64,000 bases of DNA from Acidobacteriota bacterium (GCA_030949985.1 JAUZRX010000015.1:150289-214288); one strand, 5' to 3'; shown: positions 45,116-54,047, numbered from the stretch's first letter. The notes: generated from the letters alone by a model not told the origin. Numbers and translations are program-made.

Positions 45116-45663
45116 CAGAATCCCTCGAGAATCGACGTGGTCACCGAACGCGCGAATCCACGGGAGATTTCTTCGATGGCGACGATCTCCCGGTCGAACT
45201 CGGTGAGGGGGGTTTCGGGCACGTCGTACTGTTCGCGGAAGACGAAGTGGTTCTGGCTCCAGAGCACCTTCTCCGGCGAGGTCTGCACCAGTCGCACCCG
45301 GGCCGTGATGGTCACCTCGACGCGGTCGAAGCGACCGCTTTCGGTGAAGGTCACCGGGTCGGTCTTGAACGAGGAGATCTCTCCCTCGAGCAGCACGTCG
45401 GCTCCCCGGGCATCGGGTACCGCCTCGAGCCGGCTGCGTCGGAGGAACTCGTCGACCAGCGCTTCGGTGATCCGCTGTTCGATCTCCGGACGGTCGGTCG
45501 TGTTGGCGAAGGTGGGTATGCCCAGGGTCTTCACGGTCGGGGGAATGAACGACGCTCCCGTGGAGCGCCCCGCCAGATGGTAGCCGCACCCCACGGCCGC
45601 CAGAGCCAGGCAGAGTCCGGTGACGAGCCGGCTCGGGCGGATGGTGAGAGGACTACGCACCAC
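45115..45663 (-). CDS. lptE: LPS assembly lipoprotein LptE
   Basis: A 182-residue outer-membrane lipoprotein that plugs the LptD barrel. The signal peptide ends in a lipobox, LAAVGCGYH, with the acylated Cys26. The following GYHLAGR stretch, the PPTVKTLGIPTFAN segment and a beta-rich C-terminal part match the family. It begins with GTG and overlaps the nusB end by 11 bases. The presence of lptE upstream of holA is a common gene order in Gram-negative bacteria. Confidence 0.85.
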   Translation of the reverse strand: MVRSPLTIRPSRLVTGLCLALAAVGCGYHLAGRSTGASFIPPTVKTLGIPTFANTTDRPEIEQRITEALVDEFLRRSRLEAVPDARGADVLLEGEISSFKTDPVTFTESGRFDRVEVTITARVRLVQTSPEKVLWSQNHFVFREQYDVPETPLTEFDREIVAIEEISRGFARSVTTSILEGF

Positions 45664-46093
45664 GCTTGATCTCTCCGGTCTCGAGGCGGCGCCGGATACC
45701 GTCGAGGACCCCGTTGACGAAGGCCCCCGATTCCTCGCCGCCGTAGAGCTTGGCCAGCTCCACCGCCTCGTCGAGAATCACCGCCGCGGGGGTCTCGGCT
45801 TCGTCGAGCAGTTCGAAGAGGGCCAGGCGGATGACGTTGCGATCCACCGCCGCCATGCGTTCGATCCGCCAGTGGGCGGAGCCCTGGCGGATCAGGCCGT
45901 CGAGCTCGTCGCGCCGGCGACGCACCCCCCGGAAAAGATGCTCGGCGAAGCGTCGGGAGGGGCCTCCCGGCGGGGTGTCGGAGAGTTCGCCTTCCAGGTA
46001 GGCCCGTATCACCGCTTCGGTGGGGTCACCGGAAAGGTCGGCCTGGTAGAGCATCCTCAGGGCGGCTTCCCGGCCCTCGTGTCGAGCTCCCAT
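45653..46093 (-). CDS. nusB: transcription antitermination factor NusB
   Basis: A 146-residue helical protein that, with NusE, supports rRNA antitermination. Family features: ARHEGREAALRMLYQADLS, DRNVIRLALFEL and ILDEAVELAKLYGGEESGAF, followed by a VNGVLDG end. Length is typical. It follows ribH by 27 bases, the classic ribH-nusB pair. Confidence 0.95.
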   Translation of the reverse strand: MGARHEGREAALRMLYQADLSGDPTEAVIRAYLEGELSDTPPGGPSRRFAEHLFRGVRRRRDELDGLIRQGSAHWRIERMAAVDRNVIRLALFELLDEAETPAAVILDEAVELAKLYGGEESGAFVNGVLDGIRRRLETGEIKRGA

Positions 46094-46120
46094 GGCGGCG
46101 CGTTCCCCTCTTTCTTCGGG

Positions 46121-46588
46121 TTATTTCAGGTCCCGCAGCAGGCGGGCCATTTCGATGGCCGAGGTGGCGGCCTCGAAGCCCTTGTTGCCCACCTTGCCTC
46201 CTGCGCGATCGAGGGCCTGCTCGAAGCTGTCGCAGGTCAGCAGGCCATTGGCCACCGGCCTGCCGCATTCCGCGGCGAGGCGCTCGAGGGCGCGAGTCAC
46301 CGTACCGGCCAGGTAGTCGAAGTGGGGCGTCTGTCCGCGCACCAGGGCACCGAGGGCCAGCAAGGCGTCCGGCGGGTTCTTGCCGCCCGCCAGGGCCCGG
46401 AGGGCCGTTGGCATTTCGAAGGCGCCTGGAACCCGGACAACGGTGATGGCGCTCTCCTCGGCGCCGTGGCGGAGGAGGCCGTCGACGGCCCCGGAGAGCA
46501 ACAGGTCCGTGATCCGGCTGTTGAATCGGGAAAGCACGATGCCGAAGGTCAGTCCCGTGGCGTCGAGTCTTCCGGCGAGCTGGCGCAT
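46121..46588 (-). CDS. ribH: 6,7-dimethyl-8-ribityllumazine synthase
   Basis: A 155-residue penultimate enzyme of riboflavin synthesis. Conserved segments are IVLSRFNSRITD, VRVPGAFEMPTALRAL, FDYLAGTVTRALE and GNKGFEAATSAIEM. No other rib genes are in the window. The start at 46588 has an AAGGACT site; the frame continues upstream, but that part looks non-coding. It begins the ribH-nusB-lptE-holA-guaA-dnaE run. Confidence 0.96.
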   Translation of the reverse strand: MRQLAGRLDATGLTFGIVLSRFNSRITDLLLSGAVDGLLRHGAEESAITVVRVPGAFEMPTALRALAGGKNPPDALLALGALVRGQTPHFDYLAGTVTRALERLAAECGRPVANGLLTCDSFEQALDRAGGKVGNKGFEAATSAIEMARLLRDLK

Positions 46589-46662
46589 GGCGGAGTCCTT
46601 TTTGGGGGATGGTGATGCCGCGGCGCCCGGGCCGCCCTTCGGCCGCCCTTCGCCGCCGCGCG

Positions 46663-46668
46663 AGCATA
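46663..46668 (-). promoter_or_regulatory. extended -10 promoter for ribH-nusB
   Basis: On the minus strand, TGCTATGCT provides an extended -10 (TGN-TATGCT). No good -35 box is present. It would start transcription about 70 bases before ribH. Confidence 0.4.
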
Positions 46669-46699
46669 GCACGCTCCAGCGGGGATGCGCCGGGCCCGC

Positions 46700-47443
46700 T
46701 CAGCCTTCCAGGCTGACGCCTGCGACCTCCCGCAGAACGCGGGCCCACCCCGGGGCCAGCAGGGTCTTGAGCAGCAGGTCGAAGAGCCACAATCCGGCCG
46801 CGGCGAGCAGCAGCCGGCGCTCGCCGTTCCACCAGGCCAGGGGGCGGGGCCGTTCGAGCAGCACCCGTGCCAGGCTCACTCCCAGCATCACGAACGCGAC
46901 CACCCGCAGTACGGCCCAGGGGTGCCAGCCGAGGGTCGCGGCGAGCCAGGGGTGCGAGGCGTGGACGGCAAGCTGACCGACATAGAACGACATGTAACCC
47001 GTCAGGTAGGCGCCGAGAATCAGCGCTCCCAGTCCGGCGGTGGCCAGGGCCAGCACGACGAATCCCAGCAGGTGCAGGACGTGCTCGGGAACGAAGAGTT
47101 CGGGCAGCGCTTCCTTGCCCATGCCGGTGGCCACGTAAGGGGCCATCTCCGCCCAGTAGGCCTCCCCATGGGGGATCAGCCGGCCGGCCGCCGCCGGATC
47201 GCGGATCGTCAGCGCGATCAGCACGGCCGACAGGGTGACGGCCCAGGCCAGCAGGTGGGCGATGACCCGGCCCCGCGGGTCCCGGTGATGGCCGCGGAGG
47301 TAGGCGAAGGCCAGGGAGCCGGCGGCCAGGGGGGTCAGCCAGCCGCCGCCCCCGAGCCCGAAGGGGAGCGCGGCGGCGGCCGCCGCCCCCGCCGGCAGCC
47401 AGAGGACCGGCCGACCCAGCCAGGTGCCGAGTGTCCCGTTCAC
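46700..47443 (-). CDS. polytopic membrane protein, unknown
   Basis: A 247-residue integral membrane protein with about six hydrophobic segments and short loops. It starts at a GTG (VNGTLGTW) that overlaps the MTA phosphorylase stop (GTGA). Residues about 95-125 form a polar loop with PHGEAYWAEMAPYV; the last segments are rich in Trp, Leu and Arg. Its layout suggests a YIP1- or DUF-type membrane protein, but I do not recognise a family. Confidence 0.7.
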   Translation of the reverse strand: MNGTLGTWLGRPVLWLPAGAAAAAALPFGLGGGGWLTPLAAGSLAFAYLRGHHRDPRGRVIAHLLAWAVTLSAVLIALTIRDPAAAGRLIPHGEAYWAEMAPYVATGMGKEALPELFVPEHVLHLLGFVVLALATAGLGALILGAYLTGYMSFYVGQLAVHASHPWLAATLGWHPWAVLRVVAFVMLGVSLARVLLERPRPLAWWNGERRLLLAAAGLWLFDLLLKTLLAPGWARVLREVAGVSLEG

Positions 47444-48312
47444 CCCAGCACGCGCTCGACGATCAGGCCCAGGCGTTCGCGGGCGGCGGCGGGGATCGAA
47501 GCGGGAGCGGTGATGATGGCGCTGTCGAGGGCGTGCCCGCAGCCGCACTGCCGGGGGGCCTGGCCCAGGACGCCGGCCAGAGCCGACAGGGTGCGCTCGG
47601 CCAGGGCGGCATTGCGCTGCAGGCGTTCGATCACCACTTCCACCGATACGGGAGCCTCGTCGGTCTTCCAGCAGTCGTAGTCGGTGACCAGGGCCAGGGT
47701 GGCGAAACAGAGTTCGGCCTCCCGGGCCAGCCGCGCTTCCTGCAGGTTCGTCATGCCGATCACCTGCGCCCCCCATCCGCGGTAGACCTCCGACTCGGCC
47801 CGGGTGGAGAACTGGGGACCTTCCATGCACAGGTAGGTGCCGCCCGGGTGGACCCGGGCTCCCGCCGCGCGTGCCGCCCCGGCCAGGTGCCGGGCCAGGT
47901 CGGCGCAGAAGGGGTCGGCCAGGGAGACGTGGGCGACGATCCCCTCGCCGAAGAAGGTGTCGCAACGGTGCCGGGTCCGGTCGATGAACTGGTCGGGAAT
48001 CACCACGTCGAGGGGATGGATCGCCTCGTGGAGCGATCCCACCGCGGACGCGGCGACCAGCCATTCCACGCCCAGAGACTTCATGGCGTAGATGTTGGCC
48101 CGGTAGTTGATCTCCGTCGGCAGCAGTCGATGGCCCCGGCCGTGGCGGGCCAGGAAGGCCACCTCCACTCCCTCGAGACGGCCCACCACGATCGCGTCAC
48201 TCGGTGAACCGAAGGGGGTTTCCACCTCGATCGTGCGGGCTTCGGTCAGGGCCTTCATGTGGTAGAGGCCGCTTCCGCCCAGGATCCCGAGACGCGCTCC
48301 TGTGCCGCTCAT
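47440..48312 (-). CDS. mtnP: S-methyl-5'-thioadenosine phosphorylase
   Basis: A 290-residue phosphorylase that splits MTA to adenine and methylthioribose-1-phosphate. The N-terminal GILGGSGLY, the middle VIPDQFIDRT, GGTYLCMEGPQFSTRAES and GMTNLQEARLAREAEL motifs are typical. The TDYDCW segment, with two Asp residues, favours MTAP (adenine-specific) over purine nucleoside phosphorylases, which have Asn. The ATG overlaps the stop of the upstream gene (ATGA). Confidence 0.94.
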   Translation of the reverse strand: MSGTGARLGILGGSGLYHMKALTEARTIEVETPFGSPSDAIVVGRLEGVEVAFLARHGRGHRLLPTEINYRANIYAMKSLGVEWLVAASAVGSLHEAIHPLDVVIPDQFIDRTRHRCDTFFGEGIVAHVSLADPFCADLARHLAGAARAAGARVHPGGTYLCMEGPQFSTRAESEVYRGWGAQVIGMTNLQEARLAREAELCFATLALVTDYDCWKTDEAPVSVEVVIERLQRNAALAERTLSALAGVLGQAPRQCGCGHALDSAIITAPASIPAAARERLGLIVERVLG

Positions 48313-50198
48313 GGCTTGCCGGCCCGCTCGGCCCGGGCTTTCTGTTCGAGCCTCTTCTCGCGCAGATCGTGCAGCGCCGCCCGGACGCCTCCGGGAACCT
48401 CGATGCGGCGGCCCCCCAGCCCGTCGTAGAAGGGGAAGAGGCCCGGCCGCGCCTGGATCGAGAACCCCGCCGCCACGATGGCTTTCGGCTCGGTGGCGGG
48501 GTCCATGGTCTTGACCAGGGTGAAGGGGAAGGCGGATCCCATGGCGGCCCGGCGCAGCGCCGCGCCTTCCTCCTGGTCCTTCCTGGCCACCACGACCGCC
48601 ATTTCGGGAGAGAAGTGGAACTCGTAGAGCGCCAGGGCGTAGGCCGGAATGAACAGCCCCACCCGGTCGTAGGAACCGCCGAAGGCCTTGAGGATCTCCT
48701 GGGCGGCCTTGCGCCAGAGACGTTCGCCCTGGCCGAGGTAGTGCAGTCGCACCAGGACGCGCACCATGCGGGCATTGGCCTTCTGGGGGTAGACCGCCCG
48801 CCGCAGGGGCATCGGCCCGCTGGGGGCGGGCACCACGTCCCGCAGGGCGCCGGTGGCCGGATCGCGCAGGTTGGCCAGGGTCGTGCGCGCCAGGTCCCGG
48901 GCGGTCTCGAGCCACGCCTTGTCGCCGGTGACCTGGTAGGCCTCGATGAAGGCCCACGCGCTTTCGGCCAGGTCTTCGAGGACCAGGTTCCCCGGGGGCT
49001 GGCCCGTACCGTCGACCACCGCACGAGGCATGCCCCGGCCGGGCTTGTAGCGGTGTTCTCTGAGGAAACGCGCGCCGGCCAGGCCGCGTTCGAGGATCGC
49101 GGTGTCGCCGGTGGCCGCTCCACAGCGGATCAGCGCGGCACTCGCCTGGGCCTGGTCCCCGGTCAGTACCGTTCGATCGATGCCGTCCGGGCAACTCGCG
49201 CAGACGGCGGCGGCCAGCGACCCGTCCCCGTTGTCCAGGTGCTCGAGGATCCAGCGCGCCTGGGAGAGGGCGGCGTCCCGGTCGGAGCGTTTGCCGCTGA
49301 TGCGGAAGCGCAGGGTGAGCAGGTCCAGCCAGCGGGCGTTGCGATCGAGGAGCTTCTCTTTCTGGGGACGCTCCCACTCCAGCCCGAGGGCCATGCGGTA
49401 GAGCCCTCCCCGTTCGGCGTCGACCAGGTGGGTCGCGAGGGTGTTTATCGCCGCGCTGCCCATGACCCGGGTCGATTCCTTGCGCCGCTCGACGCCGGCG
49501 GTGAGCAGCAGTTCGATCAGGTCGAAACGGGGGATGCGCGGCGGGCCGCCGAAGTAGCGATGTTCCTTGTCGAAGGTGGACTCCATCCGGCTCACCAGCG
49601 CCCAGGTCAGGGATTCGCCCACCTTGCCGGCGGTGGGCGGAGAGGACTCGCGAATCTGGGTCTCCCCTTCCCTGGACATGCGGATCGCGTCGCTCCGCCG
49701 GGCGCGGTAGAAATCGGAGGCCACGGTCAGCAGGCGGGCCATGGAAGCCGCCGGGCGGAAGCCGGAGGTGACCCGGCGAGGCTGCCCGGTCTCTTCGGAG
49801 AGCATGCGCAGGGGCGTGCCGTCGGGGAGCAGGATACTGACCGCCGGCCAGCCCTCCGCCGGGTAGCGCCGGGTCAGATCGGGGCGGATGTCCGCCCGTT
49901 CGCGGATGGCCACGTAGCGTTCCCGAATCGCCTCGACCACCTCGGGCTGGTTCCAGACCTCGTTGCGGGCCCGAGTGGAGTACTCGCTCCACGGGACTTC
50001 GAGCACCAGCAGGATCAGCCGATCCGTCCCCTGGGCCCGGCGGAAGGCGGCCGGCCCGAAAGGTTTCCACAGGCCGGCGGCCTGTGCCGCCGCCGGTGGA
50101 GGGGCCTGGGCTGCGAGGATTCCAGGGGACGGCAGGAGCAGGGAGAGGAGGATCAGCAGGCTGCCGAAGACTCGGCCGGGGGAACGCAACGCGGGCAT
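48309..50198 (-). CDS. secreted DUF255/YyaL-like protein lacking the thioredoxin cysteines
   Basis: A 629-residue protein with an N-terminal signal peptide (LLILLSLLLPSPGILA, about 13-29). Residues ~45-150 look like a thioredoxin-fold DUF255 region, with the usual cis-Pro part EGWPAVSILLPDG. Where the family has WCHVM-type cysteines this protein has WSEYST, so redox activity is not expected. The long C-terminal part (about 190-600) is an (alpha/alpha) barrel-like region as in YyaL/SSP411. An AAGGAG site precedes the ATG. It is coupled to the MTA phosphorylase gene. Confidence 0.8.
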   Translation of the reverse strand: MPALRSPGRVFGSLLILLSLLLPSPGILAAQAPPPAAAQAAGLWKPFGPAAFRRAQGTDRLILLVLEVPWSEYSTRARNEVWNQPEVVEAIRERYVAIRERADIRPDLTRRYPAEGWPAVSILLPDGTPLRMLSEETGQPRRVTSGFRPAASMARLLTVASDFYRARRSDAIRMSREGETQIRESSPPTAGKVGESLTWALVSRMESTFDKEHRYFGGPPRIPRFDLIELLLTAGVERRKESTRVMGSAAINTLATHLVDAERGGLYRMALGLEWERPQKEKLLDRNARWLDLLTLRFRISGKRSDRDAALSQARWILEHLDNGDGSLAAAVCASCPDGIDRTVLTGDQAQASAALIRCGAATGDTAILERGLAGARFLREHRYKPGRGMPRAVVDGTGQPPGNLVLEDLAESAWAFIEAYQVTGDKAWLETARDLARTTLANLRDPATGALRDVVPAPSGPMPLRRAVYPQKANARMVRVLVRLHYLGQGERLWRKAAQEILKAFGGSYDRVGLFIPAYALALYEFHFSPEMAVVVARKDQEEGAALRRAAMGSAFPFTLVKTMDPATEPKAIVAAGFSIQARPGLFPFYDGLGGRRIEVPGGVRAALHDLREKRLEQKARAERAGKP

Positions 50199-50283
50199 CT
50201 GGGTTCTCCTTGGCGGGCACCCGGGGGGTGCCGACGATCCCGGATTATGCCCGAGACCAGGCCCGAAGACCCGCAGCGGACCG

Positions 50284-50727
50284 CTAGGGAGGCGCGCCGA
50301 TGGTGACGCTGAGCAGGCTGCCGCCGACCCGGATCTCGTCGCCGTCCTGCAGTTCGACGCTCTGGACCCGGCGACCGTTGACGAAGGTACCGTTGGTGGA
50401 GTCGAGATCCTTGAGCAGCACGCAGGCCGAGCCGTAGACCTCCAGGCTGGCGTGGCGTCGCGAAACCCGGGGGTCGTCCAGGGTGATATCCGCGGCTCGG
50501 CCGATCAGCACCCGCGAGCGCGTCACCGGGAAGGACATCCCTTTCTGGGGGCCCTCCAACACGTCGAGGGAGATTTCCCATCCCGCGGGCAGGGGGATGC
50601 GACCGAGATCGTCCCCCGCGGCCTGGGGAGCCGCCAGGGAGTCGAGGAGTTTGCGGGTCGGCAGGGCGACGGTCTTCCCGCCGATGTTCTCGGCCCCTTT
50701 TGCGGGCTTGTCCGGCTTGTCGGCCAT
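50284..50727 (-). CDS. FHA-domain protein
   Basis: A 147-residue cytoplasmic protein. The first ~50 residues are Lys/Ala/Pro-rich and probably flexible. Residues ~60-145 form an FHA domain, with GRAAD, RVSRRHASLE and STNGTFVNG carrying the phosphothreonine-binding residues. It would bind a phosphorylated partner; no Ser/Thr kinase is near. Its ATG overlaps the stop of the upstream gene by one base (TAATG). Confidence 0.9.
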   Translation of the reverse strand: MADKPDKPAKGAENIGGKTVALPTRKLLDSLAAPQAAGDDLGRIPLPAGWEISLDVLEGPQKGMSFPVTRSRVLIGRAADITLDDPRVSRRHASLEVYGSACVLLKDLDSTNGTFVNGRRVQSVELQDGDEIRVGGSLLSVTIGAPP

Positions 50728-51491
50728 TACTCGCGCTCCCGCACTCCCGGCAGGCCTTCGGCCAGCCGCCGGTGGGTCCGCTCTTCGAAGCGGCGCTGTA
50801 GAGACGGTAGGTCCGCGGTGTCCCGGTCGGCCAGTAACTTATCGATACGGGAGGCCGGGAAGAATTGCAGGGAGGGTGCCAGGGGGCCCTTCTCTCCCCG
50901 GGCCCACTGGTTGACCCAGTCTTCCCAGGCATCCAGGTCCAGGCCTTCGATGGCCAGTCCGTCGGCGCTTTTCGAGCGGATCACCCCTACCACCCGTTCC
51001 CGGGGCTCCCGCAGGTAGGCCACCACCAGGGTGCCGGTGCCGAAGGGATCCTCCCCCTCTTCGTGCTTTTTCCCTTCCAGTCGAGGTTTTTCGCTCAGTT
51101 CCAGCAGCACACCGCCCGTGTCCCGGGGGTGCAGGAAGGCCACGCGGCACCCCCCGGCTCCTTCCCGGATGCCCGGCGGCAAGGGCTCGAGACCCGCGGC
51201 GGCCAGGCGGGCGAGCAGGGCTTCCAGGTCGTCGGTGGCCAGGCAGAGGTGATGCAGGCCCTCGCCCCTCCGCTCGAGATGGCGCGCGAGGGCCCCCTTT
51301 TCGTCCAGGGGTTCGAGAAGCTCCACGTGCACTCCGGCGGCGTCGAGGAACCAGGTGCGCACGCCCTCGGAGGCCACCGCTTCACTGCGTTCGAGGGGCA
51401 GGCCGAGCAGGTCGGCCCACAGCCCGAGCCGCTGTCGCGGGTCCTTGACCGCGACACCGAGATGGGCGACGCCCAGCACTCTTCCCTTCAC
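50727..51491 (-). CDS. methylmalonyl-CoA epimerase-like protein with C-terminal extension
   Basis: A 254-residue protein. Residues 1-135 resemble methylmalonyl-CoA epimerase in the glyoxalase/VOC fold: GVAHLGVAVKDPRQRLGLW, GLHHLCLATDDLEALL and FLHPRDTGGVLLELSE carry the metal-binding His/Gln/Glu positions. Typical epimerases end here. The extra ~110 residues include VVGVIRSKSADGLAIEGLDL, WEDWVNQWA and QFFPASRID, a pattern I cannot name that may be a small beta-rich domain. It lies between an acyl-CoA dehydrogenase and an FHA protein. Confidence 0.8.
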   Translation of the reverse strand: MKGRVLGVAHLGVAVKDPRQRLGLWADLLGLPLERSEAVASEGVRTWFLDAAGVHVELLEPLDEKGALARHLERRGEGLHHLCLATDDLEALLARLAAAGLEPLPPGIREGAGGCRVAFLHPRDTGGVLLELSEKPRLEGKKHEEGEDPFGTGTLVVAYLREPRERVVGVIRSKSADGLAIEGLDLDAWEDWVNQWARGEKGPLAPSLQFFPASRIDKLLADRDTADLPSLQRRFEERTHRRLAEGLPGVRERE

Positions 51492-51528
51492 GACTCTCTC
51501 CTCACCCTGGATTCGCCGGCCTGCTCGC

Positions 51529-52674
51529 TCAGAGGCGCCCGAGGATCTGCCGGGCGATCACCAGCCGCTGGATCTCCGAGGTGCCCTCGCCGATGGTGCA
51601 GAGCTTGGCGTCCCGGTAGAACTTCTCTACCGGGTAGTCCTTGACGTAGCCGTAGCCCCCGAAGACCTGGATCGCGTCGTTGGCCACGCGGACCGCGGTC
51701 TCGGAGGCGTAGAGTTTGGCCATGGCCGACTCGCGGGTGGTCTTTCGCCCCTGGTCCTTGAGCGAGGCCGCGCGGTAGGTCAGCAGCCGTGCAGCGTCCA
51801 CTTCGGTGGCCATGTCGGCCAGCATGTTGCCGATGCTCTGGAAGGTGCCGATCTTGCGGCCGAACTGCTCGCGCTCGCGGGCGTAGGCCAAGGCGTGCTC
51901 GTAGGCTCCCGCCGCGGTTCCCAGGGCCAGGGCCGCGATGGAGATCCGGCCCCCGTCGAGGACGCCCATCGCCGCGCGAAATCCGCTGCCGGCCTCGCCG
52001 ATCATCGCGTCGGCCGGCACGCGGCAGTTCTGCAACACCACCTCGCAGGTGTCCGAGGCGCGCATGCCCAGCTTGTCCTCGTGCTTGCCCACCGAGTAGC
52101 CGGGGTTGTCGGCCTCGACGATGAAGGCGGATATGCCGTCGTGGCCCTTGTCCGGATCGGTGACCGCGAAGAGCACCGCCACCTCGCCCACTCCGCCATG
52201 GGTGGTGAAGGTCTTGGAGCCGTTGAGCACCCAATCGTCACCGTCGCGCACCGCCGTGGTGCGGGTGCCCCCGGCGTCGGAGCCGGCGGTGGGCTCGGTC
52301 AGGCCCCAGGCCCCGATCCACTCGCCGGTGGCCAGTTTGGGGAGGTATTTCTGTTTCTGCGCTTCCGAGCCGTACTGCAGGATGTGGCCGGTGCAGAGGC
52401 TGTTGTGGGCGGCGACGGAAAGGCCGATGGCCGGGTCCACCTTGCTGATCTCCTCGACGATCGTCACGTACTCCACGTAGCCGAGGCCGGCGCCCGAATA
52501 GCCCTCGGGAACGAGCACGCCGAGAAAGCCCAGTTCCCCCGCCTTGCGGAAGACCTCCCGCGGAAACTCGGCCTGGTCGTCCCACTGGCGGATATGGGGT
52601 TCGATCTCCCGCCTGGCGAAATCGGCGGCGGCCTGACGCATCATCTCCTGGTCGTCGTTGAGCAAGAAATCCAC
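51529..52674 (-). CDS. acyl-CoA dehydrogenase
   Basis: A 381-residue flavoenzyme that removes hydrogens from acyl-CoA in beta-oxidation or amino-acid breakdown. Family signatures: the GAWGLTEPTAGSDAGG segment for FAD binding, and the C-terminal VFGGYGYVKDYPVEKFYRD, which holds the usual catalytic Glu. The sequence resembles short/branched-chain enzymes, but the substrate cannot be fixed. With the downstream epimerase-like gene, propionate or branched-chain degradation is plausible. Confidence 0.93.
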   Translation of the reverse strand: MDFLLNDDQEMMRQAAADFARREIEPHIRQWDDQAEFPREVFRKAGELGFLGVLVPEGYSGAGLGYVEYVTIVEEISKVDPAIGLSVAAHNSLCTGHILQYGSEAQKQKYLPKLATGEWIGAWGLTEPTAGSDAGGTRTTAVRDGDDWVLNGSKTFTTHGGVGEVAVLFAVTDPDKGHDGISAFIVEADNPGYSVGKHEDKLGMRASDTCEVVLQNCRVPADAMIGEAGSGFRAAMGVLDGGRISIAALALGTAAGAYEHALAYAREREQFGRKIGTFQSIGNMLADMATEVDAARLLTYRAASLKDQGRKTTRESAMAKLYASETAVRVANDAIQVFGGYGYVKDYPVEKFYRDAKLCTIGEGTSEIQRLVIARQILGRL

Positions 52675-52754
52675 GGCTGCTTCTCCTGGAGTGGCTGGGC
52701 GGATGGGGACCCCGAACGTCCGGTGACAGGAGGGCGGGCGCCAGGGGCCCTGCG

Positions 52755-52760
52755 ATCATA
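52755..52760 (-). promoter_or_regulatory. -10 box of the acyl-CoA dehydrogenase transcript
   Basis: TATGAT on the minus strand, matching five of six consensus bases, about 80 bases upstream of the gene. No -35 box is clear. Confidence 0.35.
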
Positions 52761-52803
52761 GCGCATGGTCGGCCTCCCTCCCTCCCCCGGCGGCGGGCGC
52801 GGG

Positions 52804-53943
52804 TCAGAGAAGGTCGACGAAGACCTCGTCGGCCAACAGAACGCCCCGCCCGGTAAGCCGGTAGCGGCTTCCCTGGCGGGCCACCAGTCCCGTGGCCACG
52901 GCCCGGTCGAGCACGCGGCGGCGCGGGGCCAGATCCACCTCTCCGTAGTGTCGGCTGACGGTCTCGAAATCGACGCCCTCGGCGAGCCTCAGGCCGAAGA
53001 CCAGGGCTTCCCCGGCCAGCCGGTCGGCAGGGCAAGGGGCGACGGCGGCCCCGGGGGGCGACTCGCCCGCGGTTCGCAGGTATTCGGAGAGCCGGCGTGG
53101 ATTGGTCCAGCGTCGCCGGGCGAAGTACGAGGCGGCCGAGGGGCCGAAGCCGACGAAGGGGCGGTCGCGCCAGTAGAGCCGGTTGTGACGCGATCGATGG
53201 CCGGGGCGGGCGAAATTGGAGATCTCGTAGCGCTCGAGGCCCGCCTGCCCGAGTCGTTGGCAGGTCATCTCGTAGAGCGTGGCGGCGTGGTCCGGATCCG
53301 GCGCGGGCAACTCGCCCCGCTCGACGGCCCGCACCAGGCGGGTGCGGGAGGTGGTCTCGAGAGCGTAGGCCGAGATGTGGGGCGGGCCGACCTGGAGGAC
53401 CGCTTCCAACTCGGCCATCCAGGGCGCGGTGGCTTGCCCCGGGGTGCCGAAGATCAGATCCGCGCCCACCGAGGCGAAGCCCGCCTCCAGGCTGCGGGCC
53501 AGGGCCACCAGGCCCAGTTTCCCGGGCAGGGGCCGGCCGATGTCCTCGAGACGCTGATCGTCCACCGCCTGCAATCCCACCGTCAGCCGCGTGACGCCCG
53601 CCCGGCGCAGCCCCGCCAGGCGCTCGGGGGTCAGGTCATCCGGGTTCGCCTCGAGGCTGATTTCGGCATCCGCCTCGAGATTGCCCAGGCCGGCGACGGC
53701 TTCCAGCAGGCGGGCCACCGCGTCGGGATCGAGTCGGGAGGGCGTGCCACCGCCGAAATACAGCGTTTCCACCGACTGGGGGCCCCAGTGCCGCCGAAAG
53801 GCCTCGATTTCTCTCTGCACGGCGGCGAGGTACTCCCCCGCCCGGGCGAGCTGGCCGGTGACCACGGCGAAATCACAGTAGGCGCAGCGGTAGGCGCAGA
53901 AAGGAACGTGAATGTAGACGCCGATGGGGTCGGAGGCACTCAT
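52804..53943 (-). CDS. hemW: HemW-like radical SAM protein
   Basis: A 379-residue protein of the HemW family (coproporphyrinogen oxidase-like, now seen as a heme chaperone). [15 protein letters not shown] contains the CxxxCxxC motif for a 4Fe-4S cluster. It lacks HemN's longer N-terminal region. [18 protein letters not shown] and SFGLQA-type motifs follow (here TVGLQAVD), then a HemW-like C-terminal region. The ATG at 53943 lies only a few bases downstream of a possible transcription start. Confidence 0.9.
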   Translation of the reverse strand: MSASDPIGVYIHVPFCAYRCAYCDFAVVTGQLARAGEYLAAVQREIEAFRRHWGPQSVETLYFGGGTPSRLDPDAVARLLEAVAGLGNLEADAEISLEANPDDLTPERLAGLRRAGVTRLTVGLQAVDDQRLEDIGRPLPGKLGLVALARSLEAGFASVGADLIFGTPGQATAPWMAELEAVLQVGPPHISAYALETTSRTRLVRAVERGELPAPDPDHAATLYEMTCQRLGQAGLERYEISNFARPGHRSRHNRLYWRDRPFVGFGPSAASYFARRRWTNPRRLSEYLRTAGESPPGAAVAPCPADRLAGEALVFGLRLAEGVDFETVSRHYGEVDLAPRRRVLDRAVATGLVARQGSRYRLTGRGVLLADEVFVDLL

Positions 53944-53949
53944 CGGCGC

Positions 53950-53955
53950 AGCATA
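53950..53955 (-). promoter_or_regulatory. candidate hemW -10 box
   Basis: TATGCT on the minus strand, the same hexamer as before ribH. The transcript would begin at or near the hemW ATG, so hemW may be leaderless. No -35 match is clear. Confidence 0.3.
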
Positions 53956-54004
53956 GCCCAGACCGTGGCGCGAACGGCGCTGGATCCTCCGTCGAGCGGG
54001 CTTC

Positions 54005-54010
54005 TATATT
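54005..54010 (+). promoter_or_regulatory. candidate MCP-cheW-cheA -10 box
   Basis: TATATT, 38 bases before the MCP ATG. An upstream TGGATC with an 18-base spacer is a weak -35. Divergent from the hemW box. Confidence 0.4.
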
Positions 54011-54047
54011 CCACCTGGGACCGCTCGGTGCGTTCCGATGGAGAGCG

